This document shows positions 1-11,500 of a DNA stretch of 64,000 nt, piece after piece. The position numbers and the translations under genes were made by a program. The notes beneath the pieces are model-generated. The model worked only from the letters and a program-made list of their open reading frames with translations, had not been told where the DNA came from and made no database searches. The first letter of the stretch is position 1, and every line of letters begins with the position of its first letter. Source of the stretch: Sporothrix humicola (lineage: Eukaryota; Ascomycota; Sordariomycetes; Ophiostomatales; Ophiostomataceae). The stretch is taken from NCBI GenBank assembly GCA_021396245.1, contig WNYE01000112.1:45915-109914 (forward strand), read 5' to 3'.

Positions 1-3000
1 TGCCGCTGCGGACGATTGAGGCGCATACGTCCAAAATCTACGGCCTCGACTGGAACCGTACAAACAGCACATCGCTCGTCACCTGCTCGCTCGACAAGAC
101 CATCAAGTTCTGGGACTATTCTGTGCGCGGGACGGGCAACACGATTGGCGCGGGCGCTGGCGCCAGCAGCAGCCTGGCACTCGGAGGAAGCAGTGTTCGC
201 GCTGTGGGCACGGTCGGTCCCATTAACGAAGACGACGTGCCCGAGCGCGTGATCCAGACCAACTTCCCCATCTGGCGCGCCCGGCACACGCCCTTTGGCG
301 GCGGTCTTCTGGCCATGCCGCAGAACGCACCGGGCAACCTGTATCTTTATGATGCACGCCCATCAGCTGTTTTGGCCGCCTCTGAAGACCCCTCGGCCGC
401 AAACGATCCCGTGGCTGTCTTCCCGGGCCATGGCCACCACAAGGTCAAAGAGTTCTTGTGGCGGTCACGCGGCGGCATTGAGGACGGGCTGGACAACCGT
501 GAATTCCAGCTCGTGTCCTGGGGCGAGGACAACAAGCTGCGGCTTAGCCGGCTCGATGGCAACGATCTGGGCACAGTTGGCTACCAACGCGGCCGCCCAG
601 CACCGAAAAACCTCAATATCACGCGCAAGGGCGCCTCCTACAAGACGTTCCGCATCCTCGAAGACCTGGGCGACTATGAAAAACGCAGTGCTACTATGAG
701 CAGCCTGCGGCCAGTCAACCACCGAGGGACCGTCTCGTTGCCGGCCAGCCAGGGCGTCAGTCGACGAGCATCGCCGACGCCAGAAGACGATGACCATCAC
801 GGACATGGACATCATCACCACCATCATCATGGTCACCACCATCACCATCATCACCTCCACAAGCACACGGCTCGCCATCACGGCCACCAACACACGCCAC
901 AACCACCCACAAAAGGGTCATCGCCCTCTCTCCCTCCGCCGCGCTCCTTGTCGAGCAGCAACATTATGCGCGACGCCATCAAGTCGCCAACCCTCACACC
1001 CCAGCGCGGCAAGTACGAGCAGCGACCCTCCTGGCGTAACCCGTCGATGCGCGCCACGCAGGTCTCGGGCCGCAAGAACGCGGACCAGAGCAATGTGCAG
1101 CTCGACTGGATGAAGGGTGTCACCATGAACAAGCGCAAGACGAGCACCGAGCCCGCCCTGACGTCGAGCCAGGAGCAGCTGGACCCGTCTGCCAGCACCA
1201 CTTTGTCGTCGGATGGCCAGCGTAAAGTCTCGACCGACTCGGCGCTGTCTTCCCCCTTGCAATTGTCGACCATGTCGACACACGACGCGTCCGTCTCGAT
1301 GAGCAGCGACAACGTCAACAACAACGAGCCCGAGTCCATCCAAGAGGAGATTGTACGCATCACCGACAAGCTGCCGCGCGTCAAGTGGGAAGAGCTCGAC
1401 ATGGACAACCTGGCGCTGGCCGCGTCCATGAAGGGCCCCTGGGGCGTCGACGGCCAGACTGTCTTTATCAAGGTCAGAGTCATGGTCCCGCCCAGCTACC
1501 CTAGCTCCCGCTCGCCGCGCTTCTATATTGAGAACAGCTCGCTGGTGCCCGAGGCCACGCAGGAAAAGATCGCGGCCGACCTGTTCATGCTGACGGCCGA
1601 GTACCTCAAGCGGCGGCGCAACTGTTTGCTCGTGGCCTTCCGTTACCTTTTGGGAGAGGTCGATCTGGCAGGCAGCATGGCCTTGCTCAACCGCGCGCTC
1701 ACAAACCCTAGACTGGCCAATGACGAGAGCGGCGAGTCCTCGTCGAGCGATGACGACGACGACGACGACCCCGAGTCGGCCAGCCACGCCTTCATGTCGC
1801 CCATTGAAGCCATTGGCGAGGTCATGATCGGGCCCATGCTGCCTCTGCCGCCGCCGCCTCCGCCTCGCAGCTGTGGTGCCGTTTTTACTAGGGACGGCCG
1901 TATTGTGACCTTCTTCCTCACCAAAGCCGGCAAGGCCAGCGCCAAGATCATGTTTGAAGCTCCCTCGCCGCCCACGCGCGACGAGCTCGCCGAACTCGAG
2001 CAGCCCGTCTTTATCGGTTTTGGCAAAGTGCTTCCGCCGCGCATCGGCCGCTCTTCACGACAACGCGCCAAGGGAGCTGGTGCCGGCGCCGAATGGTACC
2101 GGGACTCATCGTCGTCGTCGGACGAATCCGACTCGTCGACCTACTCGGACGGCTCCGACGTCTCGTCCTCTTCGTCGTCGTCGTCCGGCGCCTCGTCTGG
2201 ATCCTATAACCACCACTACTCGCTCAACAATCTGATGGACCCCTGGAGCACCAATATGGGTTTCCAGCGGCGGATTGTGCGCGGCGGCCGCTCCGACCGC
2301 AAGCGCCGGCCCAGCGATTTTGACGACAACGACAGCGACTCGCTTGTGAGATCGGGCACCTTGGATCCGGGCTTGCCTGTCGGGCCCAAGAGCACTGTCG
2401 CCATCGAAGACATGCGCCCTTATCTTCCCTCGAAACGCGACCTCGCTCGTGACTATGCCATCTTTGGCGACGGCGCCGACGTCTGCGAGCACAATGCGCG
2501 TGTTGCCGAAAAGTACGGCGAAGCCGACCTGGCCAATATCTGGCGATATGCCGCTCTCCTTCTCAAATCGGATGTCCCTTTGCGGTTGGCATCGATGTAC
2601 GACGACCAGGGCCAGCGAAAGAAGTCGATCCTCGTCATTGCACGCGAGGCCGTCGCCGATGCCGACAATACCAACGCCACTAGATCCAGGGACACGCTTT
2701 CTGGCCGTGTCAAATGGGGTCTGCACCCGCTGGCCCGCGACTTTGTCGACGACCTCCTTGACTACTTTGAGCGGCTGGCCGACGTCCAGATGCTCGCCAT
2801 GCTCTCGTGCATCTTTGGCGAGTCCTTTGAGGAAGACAGCGTCGCCTATGCCGAGTCGCACCTCTCGAAACCCGACACCCCCTTGCCCATGAAAGCACCT
2901 TCCTTCTCGCTCGACTATGTGCCCACCACGCGCGGCCACTTGAGCGCGCCGCCGCCGCCATTGCTTGTGCTGTCGGGGACGAGCACGCCGGGCGGAGAGA

Positions 3001-5687
3001 GAGGCGCCGCCGGCCAATACGGCTCCGGCAGTAACAACAGCAGCATGCCGCCCACGCCCGGCGCCGTCGTCTACGACGGGTCCATCGACCCCGACAATGA
3101 CTTTGACGACGAATTTGATGACTACGACTACGACACGGCCCTGTGGGGTGGCGACGGCACGCAGGACAGCCATGGCCATAACCTGCACGGCCTGTCTCAA
3201 AACAACTCGTACTCGGGCGGCGAGACACCGCCGAAGTGGCTGGTGGGCAGCGCGCCCAACGGTGGCAACGGCAGCGGCGTGCTCTCGTCGTCGCCCTCGT
3301 TTGGTATTGCCGCCGGTCGGTTCCTTCGTCGCGGCAACAATGCCGTTGTCTCGGCCATTGCCGCCGGCATCCCTCAGACTTTGACCACTCTTCTCTCTTC
3401 CTCGCCCAACGACCGCAGCGGAGGAAGTCCCATTCCTATGCCCACACCTCCATCTATCTCTCGACGACAATCCTTCTTTGACTCGGCACCGCCGTCCCAG
3501 CGCCAGTCGCCGCAGGCTCGCTACTCCTACCTTGGCGCCAACCTGAACGCAGGCCAAGCACGTCTTCACCCGAGGCAGAGCCAACAACAAGACCAGCTCG
3601 TCCTCCACTCGACATCAGCGCATCGCGACATTCCCTTCCCCACGTCCGTGTCACAACGGCTCTTGGGCGTGGCGTCGACGTCCACGTCTCCCAGAAACAC
3701 GTCGGGTCTTGGCAAACTGTCGTCCCTCTCTTCGTCGCCACAAGACCAAGCCCCCGTCCGCAAGCGTCCCAGCCCTGCCGAGACCATCTTTAGTAACTTG
3801 ACCGCAGGCAACCTTACGTGGGCAGCCTCGGCTCTCTTTGGCGGCGGTGGGGATCGCAACAGCGGCGACCGTAATGGCGACAGAAGAAGGGACGGAAACG
3901 AGAGCGCCGGCCCGTCCACCGAGCCAGGCACAGCGGCCACATCTGTTTCGGATGAGGGTGGCCGCCGTCGCGAACAGGCCATTGCCGCTGCCGCTGCCCA
4001 TGCCGTCGCCAAGGGCGTCAAGGCGCAGGCCGAAGCGGCGGCATCCAACATGGTGGCCGTTGACGTTTTGGTACGCACCTTTAACGACCACCTCTTTGAC
4101 GACGACGGCTGGATGGTTGCATCTTTGCTGGGTGAAAAACGCCGCCGTCGCCTCTATGCCGAGTACCGCTACGCCTACTCGGAGCTGCTGCAAGTCTGGG
4201 AAGAGCCGCTGGCGCGCCTCGAGGTCCTCAAGTTTAATGTCTTGAGGGAGGACGCCATGAAGGCCGCCGCTATCCGTAACGGCGACGATCCCAACATTAC
4301 CGTGACGGGTGTCGACGGTATAAGTACGACCGCCGACGCTGACGATGGCGGCTTGCCGTCTACCTCCCTTGGCATCAACGCCAAGCACGACCGCCTCGTC
4401 GCCATGCGCAACTCGGGCCGCGGCCTCGATGCCGTCGGCATCTGCGAACACTGCGAACTCCAGCTCGAGCCGCTCGAATACGATGCACGCTCCTCCCTCG
4501 GTGTGCCTCCCGTCGTCGGGGACAAGCTCGGCGGCGCCGTCGGCATCTGCCGCCGCTGCCGCCGCGCGCGGTCCCAGCTGCGCTGTGTCTACTGCACCGA
4601 GCCGGTCGACGCCATCTACATGCCGTGCTTTGGCTGCGGCTGCGCGAGCCACCCGCGCTGCCTGCGGGCCTGGTACGACGCCGGCGAGCGCCTCTGTCCG
4701 GCCGGCGACGAGTGCAACTGCACGGAAGAGGCGACCGCCGGCCGCATCGAGAGCTGGACCGCCATGCAGGCCCAGCTGGCGTTGGGCACACCGTCGTCAA
4801 CCCCCCAGTCAAAAGCCGAAACACCCCAGCCGCCCGATGCGCAGGGCACAAAGCTGCGCGGGCTGATTGCGCAGGCCCGCCGGTCGGCGCACTACGCGTC
4901 GTCATCGTCGTCGGCCGTGCTGGTGTCGCCGTACGGGCAGCACTACCACGCCGAAGGAGAAGGGAGTGGCGGCGGCGGCAGCAGTTCGCGCGGAAGCAGT
5001 CCCAGCAGCACCACTGCGACGCCCACCGGCCGCGGCAAGAACCGATCGAGCAACATGCGCAACGTCTCCAAGTCGTCATCACAGTACGACGATCCCAACG
5101 ATATTTTTGGGAGCATGCCAGGGTCGGACCAGAGTCGCAACTCGGCCAACACGTCAACACCCCCCGTCACGACAACCACCAATACGGGCGGCGGATTCTG
5201 GGGCAGCAACCGCCGTTCCAAGCCTGCCTCCTCGGGTCTCCGTCAACAACTCCAGCAACAACAGATGGAGCACAAACAGCAGACAAACGGCGGAGCCAGT
5301 GGTGCCAGTGGCCCTCAAAGACAGACGAGCATGCAACACGATGCCAATCAGTCGCGGAGAGTCCGCAGTCAGGAGCAGCAGAGTTCAAGTCAACAGACGC
5401 CATCCCCCCACACGCCAGAACAAGACGGCAAAGACGCCAGTCTAGGGTCTGCGTCGAGCGGCTCAGGATCCGGCTCGGGCGGTGGCAGTCCTGCAGCATC
5501 GTCGGCTTCCACCGGCACGGGCAGCGGTGGCAGCTTGTCGGCCGCCCGTCTCAGTCTGTCGAGTCGGCTGCTACGAGGCTCTGCTCTCCGGCGACAGACA
5601 GCAACGTCCAGTCAGGCGAGCAGCACGGCCGGCGATGCAGCCGGCAATGCCAGCGAGAACAACGACAGCCCACATACGTCACAGTAG
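1..5687 (+). CDS. WDR59/Mtc5-type SEA (GATOR2) complex subunit, 5' end missing
   Basis: The frame is open from base 3 through the left edge, so the start and most of the WD40 propeller lie outside the window; the first visible codons are a typical WD40 blade (SLDKTIKFWDYSV). After one more propeller segment comes a long low-complexity linker with a histidine tract (nt 789-895). An RWD domain follows (about nt 1331-1660, with PRVKWEELDMD and a PPSYP motif). The alpha-solenoid part characteristic of WDR59/Mtc5 is at about nt 2440-2830 (VCEHNARVAEKYGEADLANIW; HPLARDFVDDLLDYF). A C-terminal zinc/RING-like region (about nt 4440-4735) has CEHC, CRRC, CVYC, a CFGCGC-SH-C core and a final CNC. In the family this protein is a GATOR2/SEACAT subunit at the vacuole that promotes TORC1 signalling. 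The C-terminus beyond the RING is a Ser/Gln/Gly-rich tail of about 300 residues, longer than I would expect. No intron is visible. Confidence 0.88.
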   Translation, partial: PLRTIEAHTSKIYGLDWNRTNSTSLVTCSLDKTIKFWDYSVRGTGNTIGAGAGASSSLALGGSSVRAVGTVGPINEDDVPERVIQTNFPIWRARHTPFGGGLLAMPQNAPGNLYLYDARPSAVLAASEDPSAANDPVAVFPGHGHHKVKEFLWRSRGGIEDGLDNREFQLVSWGEDNKLRLSRLDGNDLGTVGYQRGRPAPKNLNITRKGASYKTFRILEDLGDYEKRSATMSSLRPVNHRGTVSLPASQGVSRRASPTPEDDDHHGHGHHHHHHHGHHHHHHHLHKHTARHHGHQHTPQPPTKGSSPSLPPPRSLSSSNIMRDAIKSPTLTPQRGKYEQRPSWRNPSMRATQVSGRKNADQSNVQLDWMKGVTMNKRKTSTEPALTSSQEQLDPSASTTLSSDGQRKVSTDSALSSPLQLSTMSTHDASVSMSSDNVNNNEPESIQEEIVRITDKLPRVKWEELDMDNLALAASMKGPWGVDGQTVFIKVRVMVPPSYPSSRSPRFYIENSSLVPEATQEKIAADLFMLTAEYLKRRRNCLLVAFRYLLGEVDLAGSMALLNRALTNPRLANDESGESSSSDDDDDDDPESASHAFMSPIEAIGEVMIGPMLPLPPPPPPRSCGAVFTRDGRIVTFFLTKAGKASAKIMFEAPSPPTRDELAELEQPVFIGFGKVLPPRIGRSSRQRAKGAGAGAEWYRDSSSSSDESDSSTYSDGSDVSSSSSSSSGASSGSYNHHYSLNNLMDPWSTNMGFQRRIVRGGRSDRKRRPSDFDDNDSDSLVRSGTLDPGLPVGPKSTVAIEDMRPYLPSKRDLARDYAIFGDGADVCEHNARVAEKYGEADLANIWRYAALLLKSDVPLRLASMYDDQGQRKKSILVIAREAVADADNTNATRSRDTLSGRVKWGLHPLARDFVDDLLDYFERLADVQMLAMLSCIFGESFEEDSVAYAESHLSKPDTPLPMKAPSFSLDYVPTTRGHLSAPPPPLLVLSGTSTPGGERGAAGQYGSGSNNSSMPPTPGAVVYDGSIDPDNDFDDEFDDYDYDTALWGGDGTQDSHGHNLHGLSQNNSYSGGETPPKWLVGSAPNGGNGSGVLSSSPSFGIAAGRFLRRGNNAVVSAIAAGIPQTLTTLLSSSPNDRSGGSPIPMPTPPSISRRQSFFDSAPPSQRQSPQARYSYLGANLNAGQARLHPRQSQQQDQLVLHSTSAHRDIPFPTSVSQRLLGVASTSTSPRNTSGLGKLSSLSSSPQDQAPVRKRPSPAETIFSNLTAGNLTWAASALFGGGGDRNSGDRNGDRRRDGNESAGPSTEPGTAATSVSDEGGRRREQAIAAAAAHAVAKGVKAQAEAAASNMVAVDVLVRTFNDHLFDDDGWMVASLLGEKRRRRLYAEYRYAYSELLQVWEEPLARLEVLKFNVLREDAMKAAAIRNGDDPNITVTGVDGISTTADADDGGLPSTSLGINAKHDRLVAMRNSGRGLDAVGICEHCELQLEPLEYDARSSLGVPPVVGDKLGGAVGICRRCRRARSQLRCVYCTEPVDAIYMPCFGCGCASHPRCLRAWYDAGERLCPAGDECNCTEEATAGRIESWTAMQAQLALGTPSSTPQSKAETPQPPDAQGTKLRGLIAQARRSAHYASSSSSAVLVSPYGQHYHAEGEGSGGGGSSSRGSSPSSTTATPTGRGKNRSSNMRNVSKSSSQYDDPNDIFGSMPGSDQSRNSANTSTPPVTTTTNTGGGFWGSNRRSKPASSGLRQQLQQQQMEHKQQTNGGASGASGPQRQTSMQHDANQSRRVRSQEQQSSSQQTPSPHTPEQDGKDASLGSASSGSGSGSGGGSPAASSASTGTGSGGSLSAARLSLSSRLLRGSALRRQTATSSQASSTAGDAAGNASENNDSPHTSQ

Positions 5688-6576
5688 GAGTAGGCAGGTG
5701 TGGACATGAACGTGATTTGTATTATTTGTTTGATTTTCTTCCATTCTTTGTTTTATCATAGCGTCGAGCAGACAGGCGTTCTGTTGTTCGATATGTATTA
5801 CGATACCTTTGTAGTTGTGTCTTTTAGTGTACCAATATAATGTATGACAATGGAAATAATGAGATGAAAGATGCAATTGAGAAGTCGTGGAATGGGATAA
5901 ATATTGAAGAAAAGTCGCATAATCGTTGGGTTTATCTAGATTCACTTATATTAGCTTAACTCTCATTTTATTTTGCACTACTTTTATTCCATGTTATAAA
6001 AGTAAAAATAAATAAATAAATAGGTGAAACCAAAATGTCTAAATATATATTTATCAGTAATATACAAAAATAAACGAAAAATTACTTTATGAAACTAATC
6101 AGAAGTGAGGTGAACCCTTCAATGACCCTTTGGATGAGGCATCTCTCATTGTAGTATGGATATGCCTGGTGGGATGTTTGGCGGTGAAGAGGGAAAGGGC
6201 GCTAGTCCGCGATAGGGCGGCATTACTCGCTGGACGGCCGCTCGCCAGCTGCCAGAGTTACACGTGACACCTGGCAGAAAACCACTTTAGCTTGCGACCC
6301 ACACAATGGGTCTCCACTTTATTTTCTCTCTCCCCGCCAAAACTTTTTTTTTATCTTTTAGAGATTTTTTTGCACGGCAGAACTTTTGACCTTTTTGCAG
6401 TCCATTTTTTCGACCCTCCTGGACCCTCATCCACGCCGACTTTTCGAGACGACCATTCTTTGACCTCGACGACATCGACGACATCTCGACGATATCCCAC
6501 GTCGACCTCCCCGACGATTTTATCTATTGTCGACTTTCCCCTCCTCACATCTCGAAACCACACACACATCTTCACA
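5688..6576. other. Spacer between WDR59 and NOG1, with AT-rich island and NOG1 leader
   Basis: The first ~430 bases are AT-rich and hold a short AAAT microsatellite (6004-6022). The part from about 6290 to 6576 is pyrimidine-rich with repeated CGACGACATC-like steps and looks like the promoter and 5' leader of the downstream gene. I see no RNA gene or coding exon. Confidence 0.6.
6004..6022. repeat. AAAT microsatellite
   Basis: A short run of four AAAT/AAATA units in the AT-rich island downstream of the WDR59 stop codon. Confidence 0.8.
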
Positions 6577-8584
6577 ATGAGAACATCGTGGAAGGACATC
6601 CCGCCGGTGCCGACGCAGGAGGAGTTTGTCGACATCATCCTGTCGTCGACGCAGCGGCGGCTGCCGACCCAGATCCGCGCAGGCTTCAAGATCTCGCGTA
6701 TCCGGGCGTTCTACACCCGCAAAGTCAAGTTCACGGCCGAGGCTTTCTCCGAGAAGCTGACCTCCATCATCACGACCTTTCCCCGTCTGGCCGATCTGCA
6801 TCCGTTCCGTAGGTCACCGTCCTGTTCTATTTAGTTTAAAACTTCGTCTAACCCCCTTCAGACAGCAGCCTGTTCAACGTTCTGTACGATGCCGACCACT
6901 ACAAGATTGCCCTGTCGCACCTGTCGGGCGCCAAGAACACCATCGAGACGATTGCCCGCGACTACGTGCGCCTGCTCAAGTACTCGCAGTCGCTGTACCA
7001 GGCCAAGACGCTGAAGCGGGCCGCCCTCGGTCGCATGTCGACGCTGATGCGCCGCCTCAAGGACTCGCTGGCCTACCTCGAGGAAGTCCGCCAGCACATT
7101 GGCCGTCTGCCCTCGATCGACCCCATGACCCGCACGCTGCTCGTGTTCGGCCTGCCCAACACCGGCAAGTCCAGCTTTGTGCGCAGCGTCTCGCGCTCCG
7201 ACACGCCCGTCGACTCGTACGCTTTCACGACCAAGAGCCTGTTCTGCGGCCACTTTGATTATGACTACCTGCGGTACCAGGTGATCGACACGCCCGGTGT
7301 CGTCGACAAGCCGCTCGAGGACATGACGACGATCGAGATGCAGTCCATCTCGGCGCTCGCCCACATCAACTGCGCCGTCCTCTTCTTCTTGGACCCCTCG
7401 GAAAACTGCGGCTACCCGCTCGAGACGCAGTGCGCCCTCTTCAAGAGCCTGGCGCCCATCTTTGCCCAGCGCTCTGTTTACCTGGTCAGCAACAAGTCGG
7501 ACATTCTCAAGCTCGGCGACCTGGCCCCCGAGGCCCGCGCCCAGATCGACAACCTCGCCCAGGCGTCGCACGTCGTCGGCACCCTGGAGCTGTCGTGCGC
7601 GACCGGCGAGGGCGTGACCGAGCTCAAGAAGACGGTCTGCGGCACGCTCATTGCCGACCGTGTGTCCAAGAAGATGACGGCTGCGCAGGCGTCGGCCGGC
7701 AAAGAGGGCACGCGCGGTGACGCTGTGCTGCGCCGCATCCACGTCGCGTACCCCAAGGACGCCGAGGGCAACCCGCTGCCGCGCCCCGAGGTTGTGATCC
7801 CCGACGCCATCAAGGAGCGCCGCGCCAACAAGGACAAGGAGATGCAGAGCGGCCTGCCGCAGCAAATGAACCGCGAAAAGATGCTGGAGGCCGAGCAGGG
7901 CGGCGCCGGTGTCTACAACTTTGACATGCGCCGCGACTATGTCGGCATCAACCCGGAGCACCAGCACGACCGCATGCCCGAGATCAAGAACGGCCAGAAC
8001 GTGCTGGATTTCTACAGCCCGGACATTGGCGAGAAGCTGGCCGCGCTGCAGGCCGAGGAGGCCAAGCTGATCGAGGAGGGCTTCTATGACACGGACGAGG
8101 GCGAGGACGACGACGAGAACTTTAGCGACGAGGAGGACGTGCTGGCCAAGGCCGCCGTCATCCGCGAGAAGCTGGCGCTGATCCGCAACGACTCCAAGCT
8201 GCGCAAGCGCTCGCTCAAGAACAGCGCCTTCCTGCCGCGCTCGGCCCTCTCGCGCGCCGCCGACCACAAGAACTCGCGCGCCGACCGTGCCGACGAGGAG
8301 GGCAGCGATGATGCCGACAACGACGACGAGATGATGGACGTCGACGCCGACGAGGCCATGGGCGAAAAGGTCATGCGCGCCGTCAAGACGGCCAAGCTCA
8401 AGAAGCTCGGCCAGAAGACCATGAACCGCCACGCCCGCCAGGGCGAGGCCGACCGGCACATTGCGCCGGCACTCACAAAGCATTTGGTATGTTCCCCTGG
8501 GTTATTGACACTTGATCTTGAATATCTACTAACAAATTGTAGCTCGTTGGCAAGCGTGGCATGGGCAAGACGAACCGCCGTTAA
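6577..8584 (+). CDS. NOG1: Nucleolar GTP-binding protein 1 (NOG1), 60S ribosome assembly GTPase
   Basis: Three exons: 6577-6808, 6862-8486 and 8543-8584, separated by introns of 53 and 56 bp (GTAGGT...CAG and GTATGT...TAG). The spliced protein is about 632 residues, close to yeast Nog1 (about 647). The N-terminus (MRTSWKDIPPVPTQEEF, then FKISRIRAFYTRKVKFT) is a family hallmark, followed by the LPSIDPMTRTLL lead-in to the GTPase domain. GTP-binding motifs: G1 GLPNTGKSS at about 174-182 (most family members have PNVGKSS), G3 DTPG at about 220, G4 NKSD at about 288. The C-terminal half is charged, with an acidic stretch and a final basic LVGKRGMGKTNRR in the tiny third exon. The protein acts in the nucleolus and nucleoplasm on pre-60S particles. 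The splice choice is supported because it restores the conserved HPFH-SLFNVLYDADHYKIAL junction. Confidence 0.95.
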
Positions 8585-11500
8585 TTACGACCACCTCTTT
8601 GGGCGTTTATGTTTACGTTCTGGTATTCTGGTATATTTGGGCCCTTCTTTTCGTCTTCTCTTTTGGTCTTTCTTTTTCGTTTTTGTTATAGAAACCCTCG
8701 TGGGACAACAAGCACACGGGACGGCGACACGACAACATTCCGGCGTTTATGTTTTATGTTTATCTCGTTCTTGATCCTTTTCTTATTCTTTGTTTCTTCC
8801 AAAAGCAATGCAACAACGATATGATATTCTACATTAGACGAGACGTTCCTGCGTGACGGGCACAAAACTGTTGTGCCCTTTGATCATGTACTCCTGCATC
8901 CTGTATTCTTACATTTCTGTGGCTTTCATGTTGTGATATCACGTCTAATGCACCCCTGATGCAAACACTCTGGATGATGTATAACTTGCCGTGTACATGC
9001 AGTGACAAATCATCTGCCAACACCGCTGTTCTCTGTAGTGCAAAAGAGCTTACGGACGAACGACTCTGTGACAACTTGGCAAGGCAGCACAATATCGGCA
9101 GCACGAATATCGTACATTGAAGAGACGCCAATAAGTATCTTGTTGCGAGTGATTGGGTCCTACAACGCCTCCGAGCGCCATTCTCCATCTGCCATGTCAA
9201 CCGTCTTCTCTGCTCTCGTGTCGTCTCTTCTCTTTTCTTGTCGTCCAGTCCATGTCTCATCTCGTCTCCCAAACATCTGTTAAATATTGGCTCGTATAGG
9301 GCGTCGGGCGTACAAAACAGGCATGCCCCGTCGGCTATCGGGGAAACATGGCAAACATTGAAGAAAAATATTGAAACATTGAAACATTTCTGGAAGCACA
9401 GACTCAACGTGGCGCAGCAGCTGTGTCAAGGTAGCAAAATAACATAACAACAGCTTCTCCAAAACTACCAAAGCTCGTATCACGATCGTCTCTCTTCCAG
9501 ATGAAGATCACAAATTCAAACAAAGAATTATCGTGGAGATGAGACAAGCTCTCCAACTTGGTCATCGTATTCTCGCACGTCGTGAATGTTGATCCATTGC
9601 CTATTGGTTGAAGCCTACAGATTCCCAGCCTTTTGTGCCAGCCTTCTCTCTTTTTTACTTCCGAAGCCCGGTTGCTTGAGGCTGATCAGCGGTGACGTTA
9701 TGTTTTGGCATATTGACACCAAAAAAAGCTTCCCACCAACACCACCACCCCCAACACCCCAATACCACCTGTCGGACAGGGGTTGCCCCTGCAGAAAATC
9801 ATTGAAAATGGCTGGGGCAAGTGCGGGCAATGGCAATCGGGCGTCGCTGTTTAGGTGTGATTTGGCGCAATTGGTGTTGACGACTTTTGGTGCGCTTTTT
9901 ACCTTTTACCTTTTACAGTTTATGCTTGTATGTGCTTTTTTTAGGTGGCAATTGGCAGCTAGCGCGTGGTGTCTCCTCGGCCACTGTTCCGAGTCTTTTC
10001 AGCGCTATCCCGCGCTATATTTTGGTGTTTTTTAAACACTTCCCTAGCACTCTCCCAACGTCTTCACCTCTGCTGAACAGTTTCTTCTGATATTTCTGGG
10101 CCTGGCGGGACCTGGCGCCAGAGTGGCGGACCTTTTTAGTCTTCTCAAAGTCCGACGTCCACTGGTTCTTTCAAGCATTTTCGGCTGTCTTGTCTCCTGT
10201 CGCTTGTCGTTTCTTGACTTTTGGCGGCGTTGTTGGCGGCGGGGCTGACAGAGCCCATTCTTTCCGCTGTAAAAGAAAAGTGGACCCCTCGATTGCTCCA
10301 ACTTGCAAGTCTCGATTGACTCTCGATTTGCACCCGCAAACAGAAGGAAGTAGAGCGCAATAAGAAGGAAAGTAATACGGCCGACGAGCAGCATTCAAAA
10401 CGTAGAGACGACGTCAGGATCGGCAGCCACTATAAAAGGACAATACTGGTAGTTGCAGTGAGCAAGAAGCACGAACAACCGCATCTCCCCGTCAATGTAC
10501 TCCGTACACTTGTGAATGAGAATGTTGAACATTTGGTTATTAAAAGGCTCAATCTGTATCTGCACAGCCTGCGGCACTCATTGTTTCGATTTGCGCCGGT
10601 ATCCAGGGAATTCTGCGTTTGGTTAAGGGCACGGCCGGCTATGTGATGACGTTGTCCATCACGGCACAGAACTGTGAAGAGAGGATCCGGGCATACTGTA
10701 GAACCAGACACCGAGACTCGTTCCTGCCTGCTGGAATGCGCCCACGAGCAAGTAAAACACCCCACAATATCAAATGCGGCAAGCTCGCTGCATGCCCTTC
10801 CTGCCTGCAATACGAAACAGAAACAAAGGACAGCCGCAAAAAAAGGAAAGAGCGAGGCGAGAAAAACAAGCACAGAAGCTACAATGTGCCGAAAACAAAA
10901 AGAGACACAATGTCCCCACCCGTCGTCCCATTGCTCTTTGTCGCACGGCGTGCACGCAGTCAGGCCCAAAGCCACAGGACCCCCTAAAGGCTCCTTTCTC
11001 CTGCCTTTGCTCCTGTCTCTCCTCACCAGTCGTCTGTCGTCTGTCGCCTGTCGCCCGTTGGCTGTCTCCTTGTCTCCTTGCATCTTGCACCTGCCTCGCA
11101 ATATGCCAGCGCCACCTGCCCCTGCCGTATTCATCGAATGACAACATGCCAAGACATAAAAACAGCGGAGCAAGCACGCCGGGGGCACAAAAGCTCCACC
11201 GCGCTGTCGTGGTTGCGTTTTTATGTTTCTACGTTTCTGCGCTGCTTCTTGCGGCGAGGCGGCCGTCTAGTTGATACGGTTTCTCGTATTGAAAAACACT
11301 GGGGTGCAGAGGTGGACAAATGTGGTCTGTGGTCGGGCACGGCGGCCAGGCCCAGTGTGACGTGCGACATATTATTGTTGTTCTGCGTATTTGACTAGCG
11401 AGATCCGGGTCTCTCTTCCGCACTTGTACTTGCACTTGAGCTCGTACTTTTGTTCTTTTTTGGTTCTTCGTTCTTTCCCAACTGCCATCGTCGTATTTCC

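Noticed and set aside
2106..3608. 500-residue minus-strand frame inside the WDR59 gene
   Set aside because: Shadow of the sense coding frame, low-complexity Val/Arg/Gly content, no start context or domain.
6858..8483. 541-residue open frame on the minus strand opposite NOG1
   Set aside because: It is a shadow of the GC-rich, codon-biased NOG1 exon; its translation is Val/Leu/Gly/Arg-rich without domains.
9258..9420. Repeated ATTGAAACATT words, considered as a CRISPR-like or minisatellite array
   Set aside because: Only two or three imperfect copies without regular spacers; CRISPR arrays are not expected in a fungal nucleus.
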